Shown piece after piece: positions 7,381-16,136 of a DNA stretch of 64,000 nt. The notes under the pieces were generated by a model. The model worked only from the letters and a program-made list of their open reading frames with translations, was not told the DNA's origin and did not search any database. Both the position numbers and the translations under genes were made by a program. The stretch spans positions 1-64,000 of the forward strand of contig CAWINT010000014.1 of NCBI GenBank assembly GCA_963837515.1, read 5' to 3'. How positions within the stretch are numbered: position 1 is the first letter of the stretch; each line of letters begins with the position of its first letter. The stretch comes from RYN-230 sp963837515 (GTDB lineage: Bacteria > Actinomycetota > Actinomycetes > Streptosporangiales > Streptosporangiaceae).

Positions 7381-8151
7381 ATGTCAAGACCCGCCGCCGG
7401 ATTGACGCAGGTCGCTGCCCTGGCCGGACCGCCGGCCGCGGTGGAGCTGGCGGCCGTGCTCGGCCCGGTCCGGGTGCAGAACGCGTTCGAGGAGACGGTG
7501 GAGCGGCTGCTCACCGTCATCAAGCTGGGCGTCGTGGCGCCGGGCGAGCGGTTCCCGGCCGAGCGCCAGCTGTCCCGGATGCTGGGCGTCAGCCGGATCA
7601 CGCTCCGGGAGGCAATCCGGGCGCTGCAGCTGGCCGGGTACGTCGAGTCCCGGCGCGGCCGGTTCGGCGGCACGTTCGTCATCTACACGCCGCCCGCGCC
7701 CAGCCGCACCGAAGCGCGCCGCATCGCGGAGCAGGACGCCGACAAGATCAGCGATGCGCTCACCTTCCGGATGGCGGTGGAGACCGGCGCCGCCCGGGTG
7801 CTCGCCGCGGGTGGCGCGGCGGATGGGTGGCGGGAGGTGCTGCGCAGCCGGCTGGCCGCGGTCAACGCGGCCGGGCCAGCGGACTACCGGCGGATGGACA
7901 CCCTGCTGCACCTGTGCATCGCGGATCTCACCGGGTCCAGCCTGCTCGCGGCCGCCTGCGCCGAGGCCCGGGTCCGGCTCAACGACCTGCTGAACGCCAT
8001 CCCGCTGCTGCAGCGCAACATCGACCACACGGCCGCGCAGCACACCGCCATCGTGGAGGCCATCCTGGCCGGGGACGTCCAGCGGGCGCAGCAGGCCGTG
8101 GCCGAGCACCTGGACGGCACCGCCGCCCTGCTCCGCGGTTTCCTGGAGTAA
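7381..8151 (+). CDS. FadR/FCD-type GntR family transcriptional regulator
   Basis: A winged-helix DNA-binding domain (about residues 35-100, with GERFPAERQLSRMLGVSRIT then LREAIRALQLAGYVESRRG) is followed by an all-helical FCD ligand domain with its usual Arg, Asp and His positions (about 125-245; HLCIADLTGS, HTAIVEAILAGD). This is a ligand-responsive repressor or activator. ATG 7381 is chosen, but GTG 7372/7378 and TTG 7360 are in frame. It is divergent from the truncated permease, so its effector is probably the permease substrate or a catabolite. It may now lack its main target. Confidence 0.85.
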   Translation: MSRPAAGLTQVAALAGPPAAVELAAVLGPVRVQNAFEETVERLLTVIKLGVVAPGERFPAERQLSRMLGVSRITLREAIRALQLAGYVESRRGRFGGTFVIYTPPAPSRTEARRIAEQDADKISDALTFRMAVETGAARVLAAGGAADGWREVLRSRLAAVNAAGPADYRRMDTLLHLCIADLTGSSLLAAACAEARVRLNDLLNAIPLLQRNIDHTAAQHTAIVEAILAGDVQRAQQAVAEHLDGTAALLRGFLE

Positions 8152-8172
8152 GTCCTGGTGGGATGGCCACAA

Positions 8173-8199
8173 CTGCCCGGGCGGGCCGGTTCCGGGCAG
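8173..8199 (+). terminator. Hairpin after the GntR gene
   Basis: CTGCCCGG (8173-8180) pairs with CCGGGCAG (8192-8199) around an 11-base loop, 22 bases past the stop. Confidence 0.5.
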
Positions 8200-8222
8200 G
8201 CATAAACCCTGATGAACCGTGG

Positions 8223-8250
8223 TTGTAGCAACAGAGAGCAATCGTATAGG
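8223..8250 (+). promoter_or_regulatory. Candidate promoter of the small membrane protein
   Basis: TTGTAG (8223-8228), a 16-base spacer and TATAGG (8245-8250), about 30 bases ahead of the start at 8282. Confidence 0.4.
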
Positions 8251-8281
8251 TACTCTCCGCTAACCACTGCCGGGGGCAGTC

Positions 8282-8524
8282 ATGAAGATCTTCGACATCA
8301 TCACATCAAGGTCCGGTGCCCTCGTGGCACTGTCCGTCATCGTTTCGCTGGCGATTGTGTGGCTGGTCACCGCCGCCCCAGCGTGGGTGTTCATGGCCTT
8401 GGGCCTGGGCGCAGCGGTTGGCCTCGCGGGGGTGGTCGGCGTCGCGGCCGTGCTGGCGCTGGGCGGGCTCCTGTCTGGACCGCCGCACCTGCATCACACC
8501 CACCGGCCGAAGCCCTTGCGCTAA
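8282..8524 (+). CDS. Small two-helix membrane protein
   Basis: 80 aa from ATG 8282. Two hydrophobic helices (about residues 12-34 and 37-66; SGALVALSVIVSLAIVWLV and the Ala/Gly/Val-rich second) are followed by a His-rich tail (PPHLHHTHRPKP) that could bind metal. No signal peptidase site is evident. It has its own candidate promoter and no operon partner. Function unknown. Confidence 0.6.
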   Translation: MKIFDIITSRSGALVALSVIVSLAIVWLVTAAPAWVFMALGLGAAVGLAGVVGVAAVLALGGLLSGPPHLHHTHRPKPLR

Positions 8525-8634
8525 GAGGAAGTGCTGGTTCTGCTCACTGGCTGGCTATGCCCGATGTGCGCAGGAGTTGCGGGCGGACCGGGAACCGGTG
8601 AGTTGCGGCTGGGCGTGACGTCAGCAGAGACAGG

Positions 8635-8652
8635 CCGATGCGGGCGCATCGG
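8635..8652. repeat. Inverted repeat upstream of the VOC gene
   Basis: CCGATGCG-GG-CGCATCGG is a perfect 8-bp stem with a two-base centre, 40 bases before GTG 8692. It is either the terminator of the small membrane protein gene or an operator. Nothing else is visible in 8525-8691. Confidence 0.4.
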
Positions 8653-8691
8653 TGACCAGCCCAGCCGGGCGTGAGGGAGTGAGGTACGCAG

Positions 8692-9111
8692 GTGAGCCTG
8701 TCGTTGCGGAGCGTCGATGTCATTACCCTGTTCGTCGAGGATCTGCCCCGTTCGAAGTCCTTCTACCAGGACGTCTTCGGCCTGCCGGTGGCCTTTGAGG
8801 ACGAGAACTCGGCGGTGTTCAAGTTCGAGAACACCAGCATCAACCTGCTGACCCGCCCCGCCGCCCATGACCTCATTGAGCCCGGGACGGTCGCCAGCCG
8901 CGAGGCCGGATCGCGTTTCCAGTTCACCGTCCACGTGGACGACGTCAACGCGATGTGCGCGGAACTGGCCCAGCGTGGGGTGGCGCTGCTCAACGGGCCC
9001 ATGAACAGATGGTGGGGCGTGCGGACGGCCAGCTTCACCGACCCCGGCGGGCATATCTGGGAGATCGCGCAGGCCCTTCCCGCAGGCGAGGTCCCGCCCC
9101 ACGACGTTTAG
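8692..9111 (+). CDS. VOC-superfamily (glyoxalase/bleomycin-resistance-like) protein
   Basis: 139 aa from GTG 8692. It shows the paired beta-alpha-beta-beta-beta modules of the vicinal oxygen chelate fold: VITLFVEDLPRSKSFYQDVF at the start of module 1 and FTVHVDDVNAMCAELAQRGV at the start of module 2, then TASFTDPGGHIWEI at the end. The final Glu is a usual metal ligand position. Members are lyases, dioxygenases or binding proteins; substrate cannot be told. It stands alone. Confidence 0.8.
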   Translation: MSLSLRSVDVITLFVEDLPRSKSFYQDVFGLPVAFEDENSAVFKFENTSINLLTRPAAHDLIEPGTVASREAGSRFQFTVHVDDVNAMCAELAQRGVALLNGPMNRWWGVRTASFTDPGGHIWEIAQALPAGEVPPHDV

Positions 9112-9113
9112 CC

Positions 9114-9178
9114 CATGCTGACGGCTCACGTTGACGGCCCACGCTGACGGCCCACGCTGACGGCCCACGCTGACCCGG
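9114..9178. repeat. 13-bp tandem repeat, five copies
   Basis: Units of the type CACGCTGACGGCC start at 9114, 9127, 9140, 9153 and 9166; the inner copies are identical or differ by one base. It lies between the convergent VOC and HNH genes, so it may mark a replication-slippage site. Confidence 0.7.
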
Positions 9179-9246
9179 GCCACCCGGGGCGAGCGGGGAG
9201 ATGTTCCGGGTACGGAGCTGGCCTGAGGCCAGCCACCCGGACCCGC

Positions 9247-11076
9247 TCAGGGCACCGGGTAGGCCGGTGGCTCCACGCGGTACCGGCGGCCATGCGGCAG
9301 CGTCCACACCAGGATCCCCGGCTCGGGCTGGTCGAGGCGCCAGCCCTCGGCCTGTTTCGCCTGGTGGTGCCGTCGGCAAAGCGGGGCCAGGTTACATCGG
9401 CAGGTGGCTCCGCCCAGGTGGTGCGGGATCGTGTGATCCAGGTCGCATCGGGCCGCCGCGCGGCGGCAACCGCGGAACGAGCAGGTGCGGTGCCGGGTCT
9501 CGACCAGGTGCCGCAGCCGTCGCGACGGGTGGTACCGGGCGGAGCCCGGCTCGTGCGGCGGGCAGGACCCGGGAGACAGGGCGGTGAGCTTGACGGTCAG
9601 CGCCCAGCCGGCCCCGGTCGGCGGGCGGCGCGCGCATCCGTGCGCCACCGGCCGCCCGGCGGCATCGGTGAGGGTCAGGCACCAGCGGTTCCCCGTCCGG
9701 TCGGCCGCGCCGCCGGGCCGGGAACCGGCCGCGCCGCCGGGCCGGGAACCGGACCGGTCTGCGGCGAGAGCGGCTCCCAGAGCGCGGCAGGTCTCCCCGT
9801 CCACCGGCCCGAACCCGGCCACCTCGCCGGGCGCACCAGCGCCCCCCAGCCAGGTGGCCAGCGGCATGGTCAGGTTCACCGATCCGGCCAGCGCGCTGTA
9901 GCCCCACCCGGCCGTTCCGGTCAGCCCCGGCCCCCTCGCGGCCTCCGGGCGGAACTTGGCGCCGGGGATTCTGCGGGAACTCGCGCCAGCGTTCCCGCCA
10001 CCTCCCGGCCGCAGGGAACCGATCGGCTGACCCAGCAGCAGGGCCGTGTAGACCTGAGCCCGCAGCAGATCCAGCGGCCCAGGTGCACCGTCGGCTTTGA
10101 GCTGCCGGGCCAGCGCGTCGATGCGTTTGTCGGCGGCGAGCACGTCGGCCGGGGGCAGGTCCCGGCCGGCCAGGGCGGCCGTGCCGGACGTCTCGGTCCA
10201 GACCTCGATCCGGGCCTCCCGTTGTGCCTGCCTGCGGCGTCGCTCCGCGGCCGCCGGGTCCACCGCCAGCACCGCCCGCCGCACCGCGGCCCGCAGCTGG
10301 CCGGTCGTCTGGGCCGGAGCGGCCCCGATGATCGCCGCCTCGATCGCGGCGGCCTGCGCGTCGTCCAAGGCGCTCAGTTCATCCACGATCACCGTGGCCC
10401 GAGCGGGGTCGATCTGGCCGGTGGCCAGCGCGGCCCGGGTCCGGGGCAGCCGGGCCGCGCCACAGGCCAGGCTCAGCAGCGTGTTCGCGGACCGGTGGGT
10501 CAGGGTCAGTGCGGTAGCCAGCTCGTCGGGCAGGTGCGTGAACACCGCGGAGTCCGAGCCCGCGGAGTCGGAGCCCGCGGCGGCCTCGCCACGCCGCCGC
10601 TCGGTCAGCTCGGTCACCGCGGCCAGCTCACCCGCCGTGGCCCAGGAGACGAGCCGGCGCCAGCCGGTGAGCAGGCCGATCAGCCCGTCGTCGGTGAGCC
10701 GGCCGAGTCCGCGCTCCCAGGCATCCCCGGCGAATCCGCTCAGCGCCGCCCCCGGCTCCAGACGGTCCAATGGCTCACCGGCACCGAAACCGGACCCGGT
10801 GCCCGAGTCACCGCGGAGGTCCCGGGGCAGGAATCCGGCCGCGAACACGGTCGGCCGCGGCGGCCGCCGCAGCGTGTCGGGCAGTTCGTCGCGCACCGGG
10901 CCGGCCAGGTCGGCGAGCCAGGCATCCGGACCGTCCGGCGGATCGGTGTCCGGATCCGGAGCGAGACCGCACAGCTCCTCATCGGTGGGCGCGTCAGCGG
11001 TCCAAACCAGCGTGGGGTCATCGTCCAGCGGGTCGCTGGGTGGTTCCCCGCCCGGTAACGGAGTCTGCATCCTCAC
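9247..11076 (-). CDS. DUF222 / HNH endonuclease-domain protein (13E12-type)
   Basis: 609 aa, starting at GTG 11076 or ATG 11070. A long helical DUF222 region (about residues 120-360) precedes a C-terminal HNH domain with paired Cys and His (CSFRGCRR, CDLDHTIPHHLGG, CNLAPLCRRHHQ). This is the layout of the actinobacterial REP13E12 family, often multi-copy and suspected of nuclease or mobile-element activity. A Gly/Pro-rich linker near residue 420 carries a short internal repeat (RPGGAAGS). It is monocistronic and convergent with the VOC gene. Confidence 0.85.
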   Translation of the reverse strand: MRMQTPLPGGEPPSDPLDDDPTLVWTADAPTDEELCGLAPDPDTDPPDGPDAWLADLAGPVRDELPDTLRRPPRPTVFAAGFLPRDLRGDSGTGSGFGAGEPLDRLEPGAALSGFAGDAWERGLGRLTDDGLIGLLTGWRRLVSWATAGELAAVTELTERRRGEAAAGSDSAGSDSAVFTHLPDELATALTLTHRSANTLLSLACGAARLPRTRAALATGQIDPARATVIVDELSALDDAQAAAIEAAIIGAAPAQTTGQLRAAVRRAVLAVDPAAAERRRRQAQREARIEVWTETSGTAALAGRDLPPADVLAADKRIDALARQLKADGAPGPLDLLRAQVYTALLLGQPIGSLRPGGGGNAGASSRRIPGAKFRPEAARGPGLTGTAGWGYSALAGSVNLTMPLATWLGGAGAPGEVAGFGPVDGETCRALGAALAADRSGSRPGGAAGSRPGGAADRTGNRWCLTLTDAAGRPVAHGCARRPPTGAGWALTVKLTALSPGSCPPHEPGSARYHPSRRLRHLVETRHRTCSFRGCRRAAARCDLDHTIPHHLGGATCRCNLAPLCRRHHQAKQAEGWRLDQPEPGILVWTLPHGRRYRVEPPAYPVP

Positions 11077-11458
11077 GTCCGATCTGCCAACTGGCCGGTA
11101 TGGGGCATACTGGTAGCAGAATAACAGCTAGTGCCGATAACTCGCTACTGATTTCGAAAGCGTTTGCCGACGTTGCCCGCGGGTCACAACTCGGTTGCGC
11201 CCGCCATCGGCGCTGGCCGACGACAGACACCGACGAGCGCTGCCCAGATCGCGGGCTGTTCCGCCGCCGCCACGCTGGAGAGGCTCTGCGCCCGGCTGCC
11301 GGAACTCGTGCCGGCCGCGCCCGCGGTGCGCACCCACGCGGGGGCTCCCGGTATGGTTCCGGCTCGGTAATCATCCAGAGGACCTGAGGGACCTGGCCCG
11401 GTGACGGTCCGGCAACCTGCTCGCGCAAGGTGCCAATGCCAGGATCGATGAGGACAGC
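11077..11458. other. Intergenic region without a recognised gene
   Basis: About 380 bases separate the divergent HNH and acetyltransferase genes. Open frames exist on both strands but none has a ribosome site or a convincing protein. The AT-richer part near 11115-11160 (relative to the rest) probably holds the HNH promoter. Confidence 0.4.
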
Positions 11459-12079
11459 ATGAGCTTCCTGCCCGCACGCCCGGTCCTGCCAGGCACCTTG
11501 GTCCGGCTTGAGCCGCTGTCGCTCAGGCATGCCGGGGACCTGGCGGCAGCAGCCGAAGAAGACCGTGGCGCGTATGCCTTTACCCTGGTCCCGCGCGCTC
11601 AGGACGTGGGGGAATATATCGCGGCGCATTCTGGGCGGGAACGGAGCGGGAAGCTCGCCCCGTTCGCCCAGGTCCGCCTGGCTGACGGCCGGGCCGTTGG
11701 TGTTACCGCGTATTGGGATCCGCGGTACTGGCCCGGCCGCCGGCAGTTGTGCGCAGTCGAGATCGGGTGGACCTGGCTGGCCGCTTCGGCGCAGCGGACC
11801 GGTATCAACGCCGAGGCCAAGCTCCTGTTGCTGGAGTACGCGTTCGAGACCCTGGGCGTGGTAAGGGTCGATCTGAAGACCGACGCCCGCAACGACCGGT
11901 CCCGCCGCGCCATCGCGGGGCTGGGCACGCATTTCGAGGGTGTCCTGCGGCGCTGGTCACCGTCGCACGCGCCTGGCGAGGAAGGCCAGTTGCGTGATTC
12001 GGCGATGTTCTCGGTCGTTGCCCCGGACTGGCCCGCCACGAAAGCCGCCCTGCGGGCCCGGCTGGCCGGGCCGCGATGA
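11459..12079 (+). CDS. GNAT family N-acetyltransferase (RimJ/RimL-like)
   Basis: 206 aa from ATG 11459, behind GAGGAC. The sequence opens LVRLEPLSLRHAGDLAAAAE, contains the strand-helix core VEIGWTWLAASAQRTGINAE and LLLLEYAFETLGVVRVDLKT, and ends with the DARNDRSRRAIAGLG motif typical of the RimJ/RimL branch. It would transfer acetyl from acetyl-CoA to an amine, possibly a protein N-terminus or a small molecule. No operon partner. Confidence 0.8.
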   Translation: MSFLPARPVLPGTLVRLEPLSLRHAGDLAAAAEEDRGAYAFTLVPRAQDVGEYIAAHSGRERSGKLAPFAQVRLADGRAVGVTAYWDPRYWPGRRQLCAVEIGWTWLAASAQRTGINAEAKLLLLEYAFETLGVVRVDLKTDARNDRSRRAIAGLGTHFEGVLRRWSPSHAPGEEGQLRDSAMFSVVAPDWPATKAALRARLAGPR

Positions 12080-12344
12080 CCAGGGCATCGTCCCGGCCCG
12101 GCACGACCTGCCGGTTAAGGACCGGCCCCAAGAGCGAGCCGCACTCACCGGTGGCCAGCGGCCCCGCCGGCGCAGGCCGCCGACCAGAAGTGGGCTGGCG
12201 CCAGGTCCGGCGTGGGCGGCGCGGCCGCGGAGGACGCCATGGACTGCGGCGGGCAGAACGTGGCGCCCTTGGCGATGGCCACCGTCCGGATCGGTCCGGC
12301 CCAGTTGCCCGGCAGGCGGGGCTGGCGGTTACCGGGGGCCCGGG
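12080..12344. other. Intergenic region before sufR, no gene supported
   Basis: Extremely GC-rich; frames on both strands lack ribosome sites and family resemblance. The sufR promoter lies at its right end. Confidence 0.35.
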
Positions 12345-12374
12345 TTGGCGGCCCGGAAGCATTTACGACACAAT
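12345..12374 (+). promoter_or_regulatory. Candidate promoter giving a leaderless sufR transcript
   Basis: TTGGCG (12345-12350), an 18-base spacer and CACAAT (12369-12374). The GTG of sufR at 12381 is exactly at the expected start of transcription and no ribosome site precedes it. Confidence 0.45.
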
Positions 12375-12380
12375 GATGTT

Positions 12381-13217
12381 GTGAAAAGCGTGGGACAGCT
12401 ACGCGGGCAGTCCGGCACCGCCTCCGGTGCCGCTGTCGGCATGCCGTCCGGGGCTTTCACCCAGCCTGGCTCCGAGCGCGGCACCCGCGCCCAGATCGCC
12501 CGGCTGATCCTGGAGAACGGCCCGGTCAGCGCGGCCGGGCTGGGCACCCGGCTGAACCTGACCCCCACGGCGGTCCGCCGTCACCTGGAGAACCTGCTGG
12601 CCGACGGCATGATCGAGGTGCGGACCACGCGGCGCCCGGCCAGCCGGGGCCGGGGGCGCCCGGCCAAGCTGTTCGCGATCACCGACGTCGGCCGCAGCGC
12701 CTTCGAGCACGCTTACGACGACCTGGCCACCAGCGCGCTGCGGTTCCTGGCCGACGTGGCCGGCCCGGGGGCGGTGGCCGAATTCGCCCGCCGGCAGGTT
12801 GCCGACCTGGAGCGCCGGTACCGTCCGGTGGTTGCCGCCGCGCCGCCGGGGCAGCAGGTCACCATGCTCGCCGAGGCACTGTCCGCGGACGGCTACGCGG
12901 CCTCCGCCACCGGGGCCCCGGCCGCCGAGCCGGCCGGGGCCCCGGCACCCCGGACCGCGGCGGGCGAGCAACTGTGCCAGCACCACTGCCCGGTGGCGCA
13001 CGTGGCCGCCGAGTTCCCGCAGTTGTGTGAGGCCGAGACCGAGGCCTTCGCCCGGCTGCTCGGCACGCCGGTGCAGCGGCTGGCCACCATTGCCCGGGGA
13101 GACGGGATCTGCACCACGCACGTGACGGCGCCGGCGCTGCTGCATCAGCTGCACCGGCAACCCTCGCCGGCGCACGACACCACGACGAAATCACGACCGG
13201 AGGAATCTGGCGTATGA
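12381..13217 (+). CDS. sufR: SufR, iron-sulfur-cluster-sensing repressor of the suf operon
   Basis: 278 aa from GTG 12381. A winged-helix domain (about residues 33-105; ARLILENGPVSAAGLGTRL and TPTAVRRHLENLLADGMIE) is followed by a C-terminal part with conserved cysteines (CQHHCPVAH, QLCEAE, GDGICTTH) that match the Fe-S ligands of actinobacterial and cyanobacterial SufR. With a cluster bound it represses; loss of the cluster under iron or oxidative stress derepresses suf. It is first in the operon and overlaps sufB by four bases, so it probably controls its own promoter. Confidence 0.9.
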   Translation: MKSVGQLRGQSGTASGAAVGMPSGAFTQPGSERGTRAQIARLILENGPVSAAGLGTRLNLTPTAVRRHLENLLADGMIEVRTTRRPASRGRGRPAKLFAITDVGRSAFEHAYDDLATSALRFLADVAGPGAVAEFARRQVADLERRYRPVVAAAPPGQQVTMLAEALSADGYAASATGAPAAEPAGAPAPRTAAGEQLCQHHCPVAHVAAEFPQLCEAETEAFARLLGTPVQRLATIARGDGICTTHVTAPALLHQLHRQPSPAHDTTTKSRPEESGV

Positions 13218-14626
13218 CCACGACCACGCACCCAGACATCGAAGGGCTCGACCGGTACCGGTTCGGCTGGGCCGACTCGGACGTGGCTGGTGCCGCCGCC
13301 CGGCGCGGCCTTTCCGAAGAGGTCGTCCGCGACATCTCGGCGAAGAAGAACGAGCCGGAATGGATGCTGGACCTGCGCCTGCGGGGCCTCAAGCTGTTCC
13401 ACCGGAAGCCGCTGCCCACCTGGGGCGGGGACCTGACCGGGATCGACTTCGAGAACATCAAGTACTTCGTCCGGTCCACCGAGAAGCAGGCGGCGACCTG
13501 GGACGACCTGCCCGCGGACATCAAGAGCACCTACGACAAGCTGGGCATCCCCGAGGCCGAGAAGCAGCGGCTGATCGGGGGCGTGGCCGCCCAGTACGAG
13601 TCCGAGGTGGTCTACCACAAGATCCGCGAGGACCTGGAGGAGAAGGGCGTCCTCTTCCTGGACACCGACACCGCGCTGCGCGAGCACCCGGACCTGTTCC
13701 AGGAGTACTTCGCCACCGTGATCCCGCCGGGTGACAACAAGTTCGCCGCGCTGAACACGGCCGTGTGGTCCGGCGGCAGCTTCATCTACGTGCCGAAGAA
13801 CGTGCACGTGGAGATCCCGCTGCAGGCCTACTTCCGGATCAACACGGAGAACATGGGCCAGTTCGAGCGGACCCTGATCATCGTGGACGAGGGCGCCTAC
13901 GTGCACTACGTGGAGGGCTGCACCGCGCCGATCTACAAGTCCGACTCGCTGCACTCCGCGGTGGTCGAGATCATCGTCAAGCAGGGCGCGCGGTGCCGGT
14001 ACACCACGATCCAGAACTGGTCGGCCAACGTGTACAACCTGGTCACCAAGCGCGCGGTGGCGCAGGCCGGGGCGACCATGGAGTGGGTCGACGGCAACAT
14101 CGGCTCCAAGCTGACCATGAAGTACCCGGCCGTGTACCTGATGGGCGAGCACGCCAAGGGCGAGACGCTCTCGGTGGCGTTCGCGGGCGAGGGACAGCAC
14201 CAGGACGCCGGGGCCAAGATGGTGCACATGGCGCCGAATACGTCGTCCAACATCGTGTCCAAGTCGGTGGCCCGGGGCGGCGGCCGCACCTCTTACCGCG
14301 GCCTGATCCAGGTGGCCGAGGGCGCTGCGCACTCCAAGTCCACCGTCAAGTGCGACGCGCTGCTGGTGGACATGATCAGCCGGTCGGACACCTACCCGTA
14401 CGTGGACGTACGCGAGGACGACGTGGAGATGGGCCACGAGGCCAGCGTCTCCAAGATCTCCGACGACCAGCTGTTCTACCTGATGAGCCGGGGCATGACC
14501 GAGGACGAGGCGGCGGCCACCATCGTCCGCGGCTTCGTCGAGCCGATCGCCCGTGAGCTGCCGATGGAATACGCGCTCGAGCTGAACCGGCTGATCGAGC
14601 TCCAGATGGAGGGGGCGGTCGGCTGA
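13214..14626 (+). CDS. sufB: SufB, Fe-S cluster scaffold subunit
   Basis: 470 aa, the usual family length, from ATG 13214. It forms the SufBC2D scaffold where Fe-S clusters are assembled in the cytoplasm. The beta-helix core is recognisable (NKFAALNTAVWSGGSFIYVP, EGCTAPIYKSDSLHSAVVEI) and the conserved end DQLFYLMSRGMTEDEAAATI is present. It overlaps sufR (ATGA) and its TGA shares one base with the sufD start. Confidence 0.95.
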   Translation: MTTTTHPDIEGLDRYRFGWADSDVAGAAARRGLSEEVVRDISAKKNEPEWMLDLRLRGLKLFHRKPLPTWGGDLTGIDFENIKYFVRSTEKQAATWDDLPADIKSTYDKLGIPEAEKQRLIGGVAAQYESEVVYHKIREDLEEKGVLFLDTDTALREHPDLFQEYFATVIPPGDNKFAALNTAVWSGGSFIYVPKNVHVEIPLQAYFRINTENMGQFERTLIIVDEGAYVHYVEGCTAPIYKSDSLHSAVVEIIVKQGARCRYTTIQNWSANVYNLVTKRAVAQAGATMEWVDGNIGSKLTMKYPAVYLMGEHAKGETLSVAFAGEGQHQDAGAKMVHMAPNTSSNIVSKSVARGGGRTSYRGLIQVAEGAAHSKSTVKCDALLVDMISRSDTYPYVDVREDDVEMGHEASVSKISDDQLFYLMSRGMTEDEAAATIVRGFVEPIARELPMEYALELNRLIELQMEGAVG

Positions 14627-15774
14627 TGACGGCGCTCCAGGGGGCGGTCGAGGCGGCCGCCCCGGTTTCCCGGCTGCACGAGCACCGGTCCTTCGACCCG
14701 GCGGATTTCCCAGTCCCGACGGGGCGGGAAGAGGAGTGGCGGTTTACCCCGCTGCGCAGGCTGCGCGGGCTCCATGCGGAGGCGGACCTGCCCGCTGGGA
14801 AGGTTGCTGCCGAAGTCGATGCCGCTCCGGGTGTCATCGCTGAGCGTGCGCAACGCGATGACCCCCGGATCGGCACCGCCCTGGCACCGGGCGATCGGGT
14901 CAGTGCCCGGGCATTCGCCTCGTTCGAGGAGGCGACTGTGGTCACGATCCCGCCTGACACTGACGTGATCGAGCCCACCGTGATCGCGGTGCGCGGTGAC
15001 AGCCCCGAGGGGGCGGCCTTCGGGCACACCGTCATCGAGATAGGGCGTAACGCACGGGGCGTGGTCGTTCTCGATCACGGCGGGTCGGCGACGTACGCGG
15101 ACAATGTCGAGTTCATCGTCGGGGACGGTGCCTCGCTGTCGGTCGTCACGGTTCAGGACTGGAACGACGATGCGGTACACCTCAGCTCGCACCACGCCAG
15201 GGTCGGGCGGGACGCGATGTTCAGCCACACGGCGGTGTCGCTGGGCGGCGGGGTGGTCCGGCTCGCGCCGACCGTGGGCTACGCTGGGCCGGGCGGGGAC
15301 GCCCAGCTGCTCGGGCTGTACTTCGCCGACTCCGGCCAGCATCTGGAGCACCGGCTGTTCGTGGAGCACAGCCAGCCCCGCTGCCGCAGCCGGGTCGAGT
15401 ACAAGGGCGCGCTGCAGGGGTCGACCGCGCGGTCGGTGTGGATCGGCGACGTGCTGATCCGTCCCGAGGCGGTCGAGACCGATACCTACGAACGCAACCG
15501 CAACCTGCTGCTGACCGAGGGGGCGCGCGCGGACTCGGTGCCGAACCTGGAGATCCTGACCGGGGAGGTGGTGGGCGCCGGGCACGCCAGCACCACCGGG
15601 CGGCTGGAGGAACAGCACCTGTTCTACCTGATGACCCGGGGCATCCCGGAGCCGGAGGCGCGCCGGCTGGTGATCCGGGGCTTCTTCGGGGAGCTGATCG
15701 CCAAGATCGAGGTGGCCGCGCTGCGCGACCGGATCAGCGCCGCCATCGAGGCCGAGCTGGCGGGGCGGCCATGA
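14626..15774 (+). CDS. sufD: SufD, Fe-S cluster assembly subunit
   Basis: 382 aa from ATG 14626. SufD partners SufB in the SufBC2D complex. It has the variable N-terminus (REEEWRFTPLRRL) and the SufBD core with EQHLFYLMTRGIPEPEARRL and a conserved IRGFFGEL near the end. One-base overlap with sufB and four-base overlap with the Rieske gene show a tightly coupled operon. Confidence 0.93.
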   Translation: MTALQGAVEAAAPVSRLHEHRSFDPADFPVPTGREEEWRFTPLRRLRGLHAEADLPAGKVAAEVDAAPGVIAERAQRDDPRIGTALAPGDRVSARAFASFEEATVVTIPPDTDVIEPTVIAVRGDSPEGAAFGHTVIEIGRNARGVVVLDHGGSATYADNVEFIVGDGASLSVVTVQDWNDDAVHLSSHHARVGRDAMFSHTAVSLGGGVVRLAPTVGYAGPGGDAQLLGLYFADSGQHLEHRLFVEHSQPRCRSRVEYKGALQGSTARSVWIGDVLIRPEAVETDTYERNRNLLLTEGARADSVPNLEILTGEVVGAGHASTTGRLEEQHLFYLMTRGIPEPEARRLVIRGFFGELIAKIEVAALRDRISAAIEAELAGRP

Positions 15775-16109
15775 CCGGGGCGACCGGAACGTTCGTCCGG
15801 GTGTGCTCGCTGGCGGACATCCCGGAGCCGGGCGCGATCGGGGTCCAGGTCGGTGACCTGCCCGTCGCGGTGGTCCGCGCCGAGGGCGAGGTGTTCGCGC
15901 TGCACGACGTGTGCTCGCACGAGGAAGTGCCGCTGTCCGAAGGCGAGGTCTACGACCGCACGCTCGAATGCTGGCTGCACGGGTCCTGCTTCGACCTGCG
16001 CACCGGCGCCTCCACCGGGCCGCCCGCCACCAGCCCGGTACCGACCTACCCGGTGAAGGTCAACGGGGAGGACGTCTACGTCGCCGTCCCCGCCGCCCCG
16101 GGCGACTGA
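15771..16109 (+). CDS. Rieske-type [2Fe-2S] ferredoxin of the suf operon
   Basis: 112 aa from ATG 15771, overlapping sufD by four bases. The Rieske ligands are clear: CSHEEVPLSEG (Cys-X-His) and CWLHGSCFDLRTG (Cys-X2-His). Length and spacing fit small soluble ferredoxins of the non-haem dioxygenase type, which sit at this position in many actinobacterial suf operons. It probably supplies electrons to cluster assembly or is an acceptor of the cluster; that role is inferred. Confidence 0.9.
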   Translation: MTGATGTFVRVCSLADIPEPGAIGVQVGDLPVAVVRAEGEVFALHDVCSHEEVPLSEGEVYDRTLECWLHGSCFDLRTGASTGPPATSPVPTYPVKVNGEDVYVAVPAAPGD

Positions 16110-16136
16110 CGACAACCTGATCTGGAGACATCCACC

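Noticed and set aside
9292..11058. Plus-strand frame opposite the DUF222/HNH gene
   Set aside because: Shadow frame; the minus strand has a complete HNH protein with zinc ligands.
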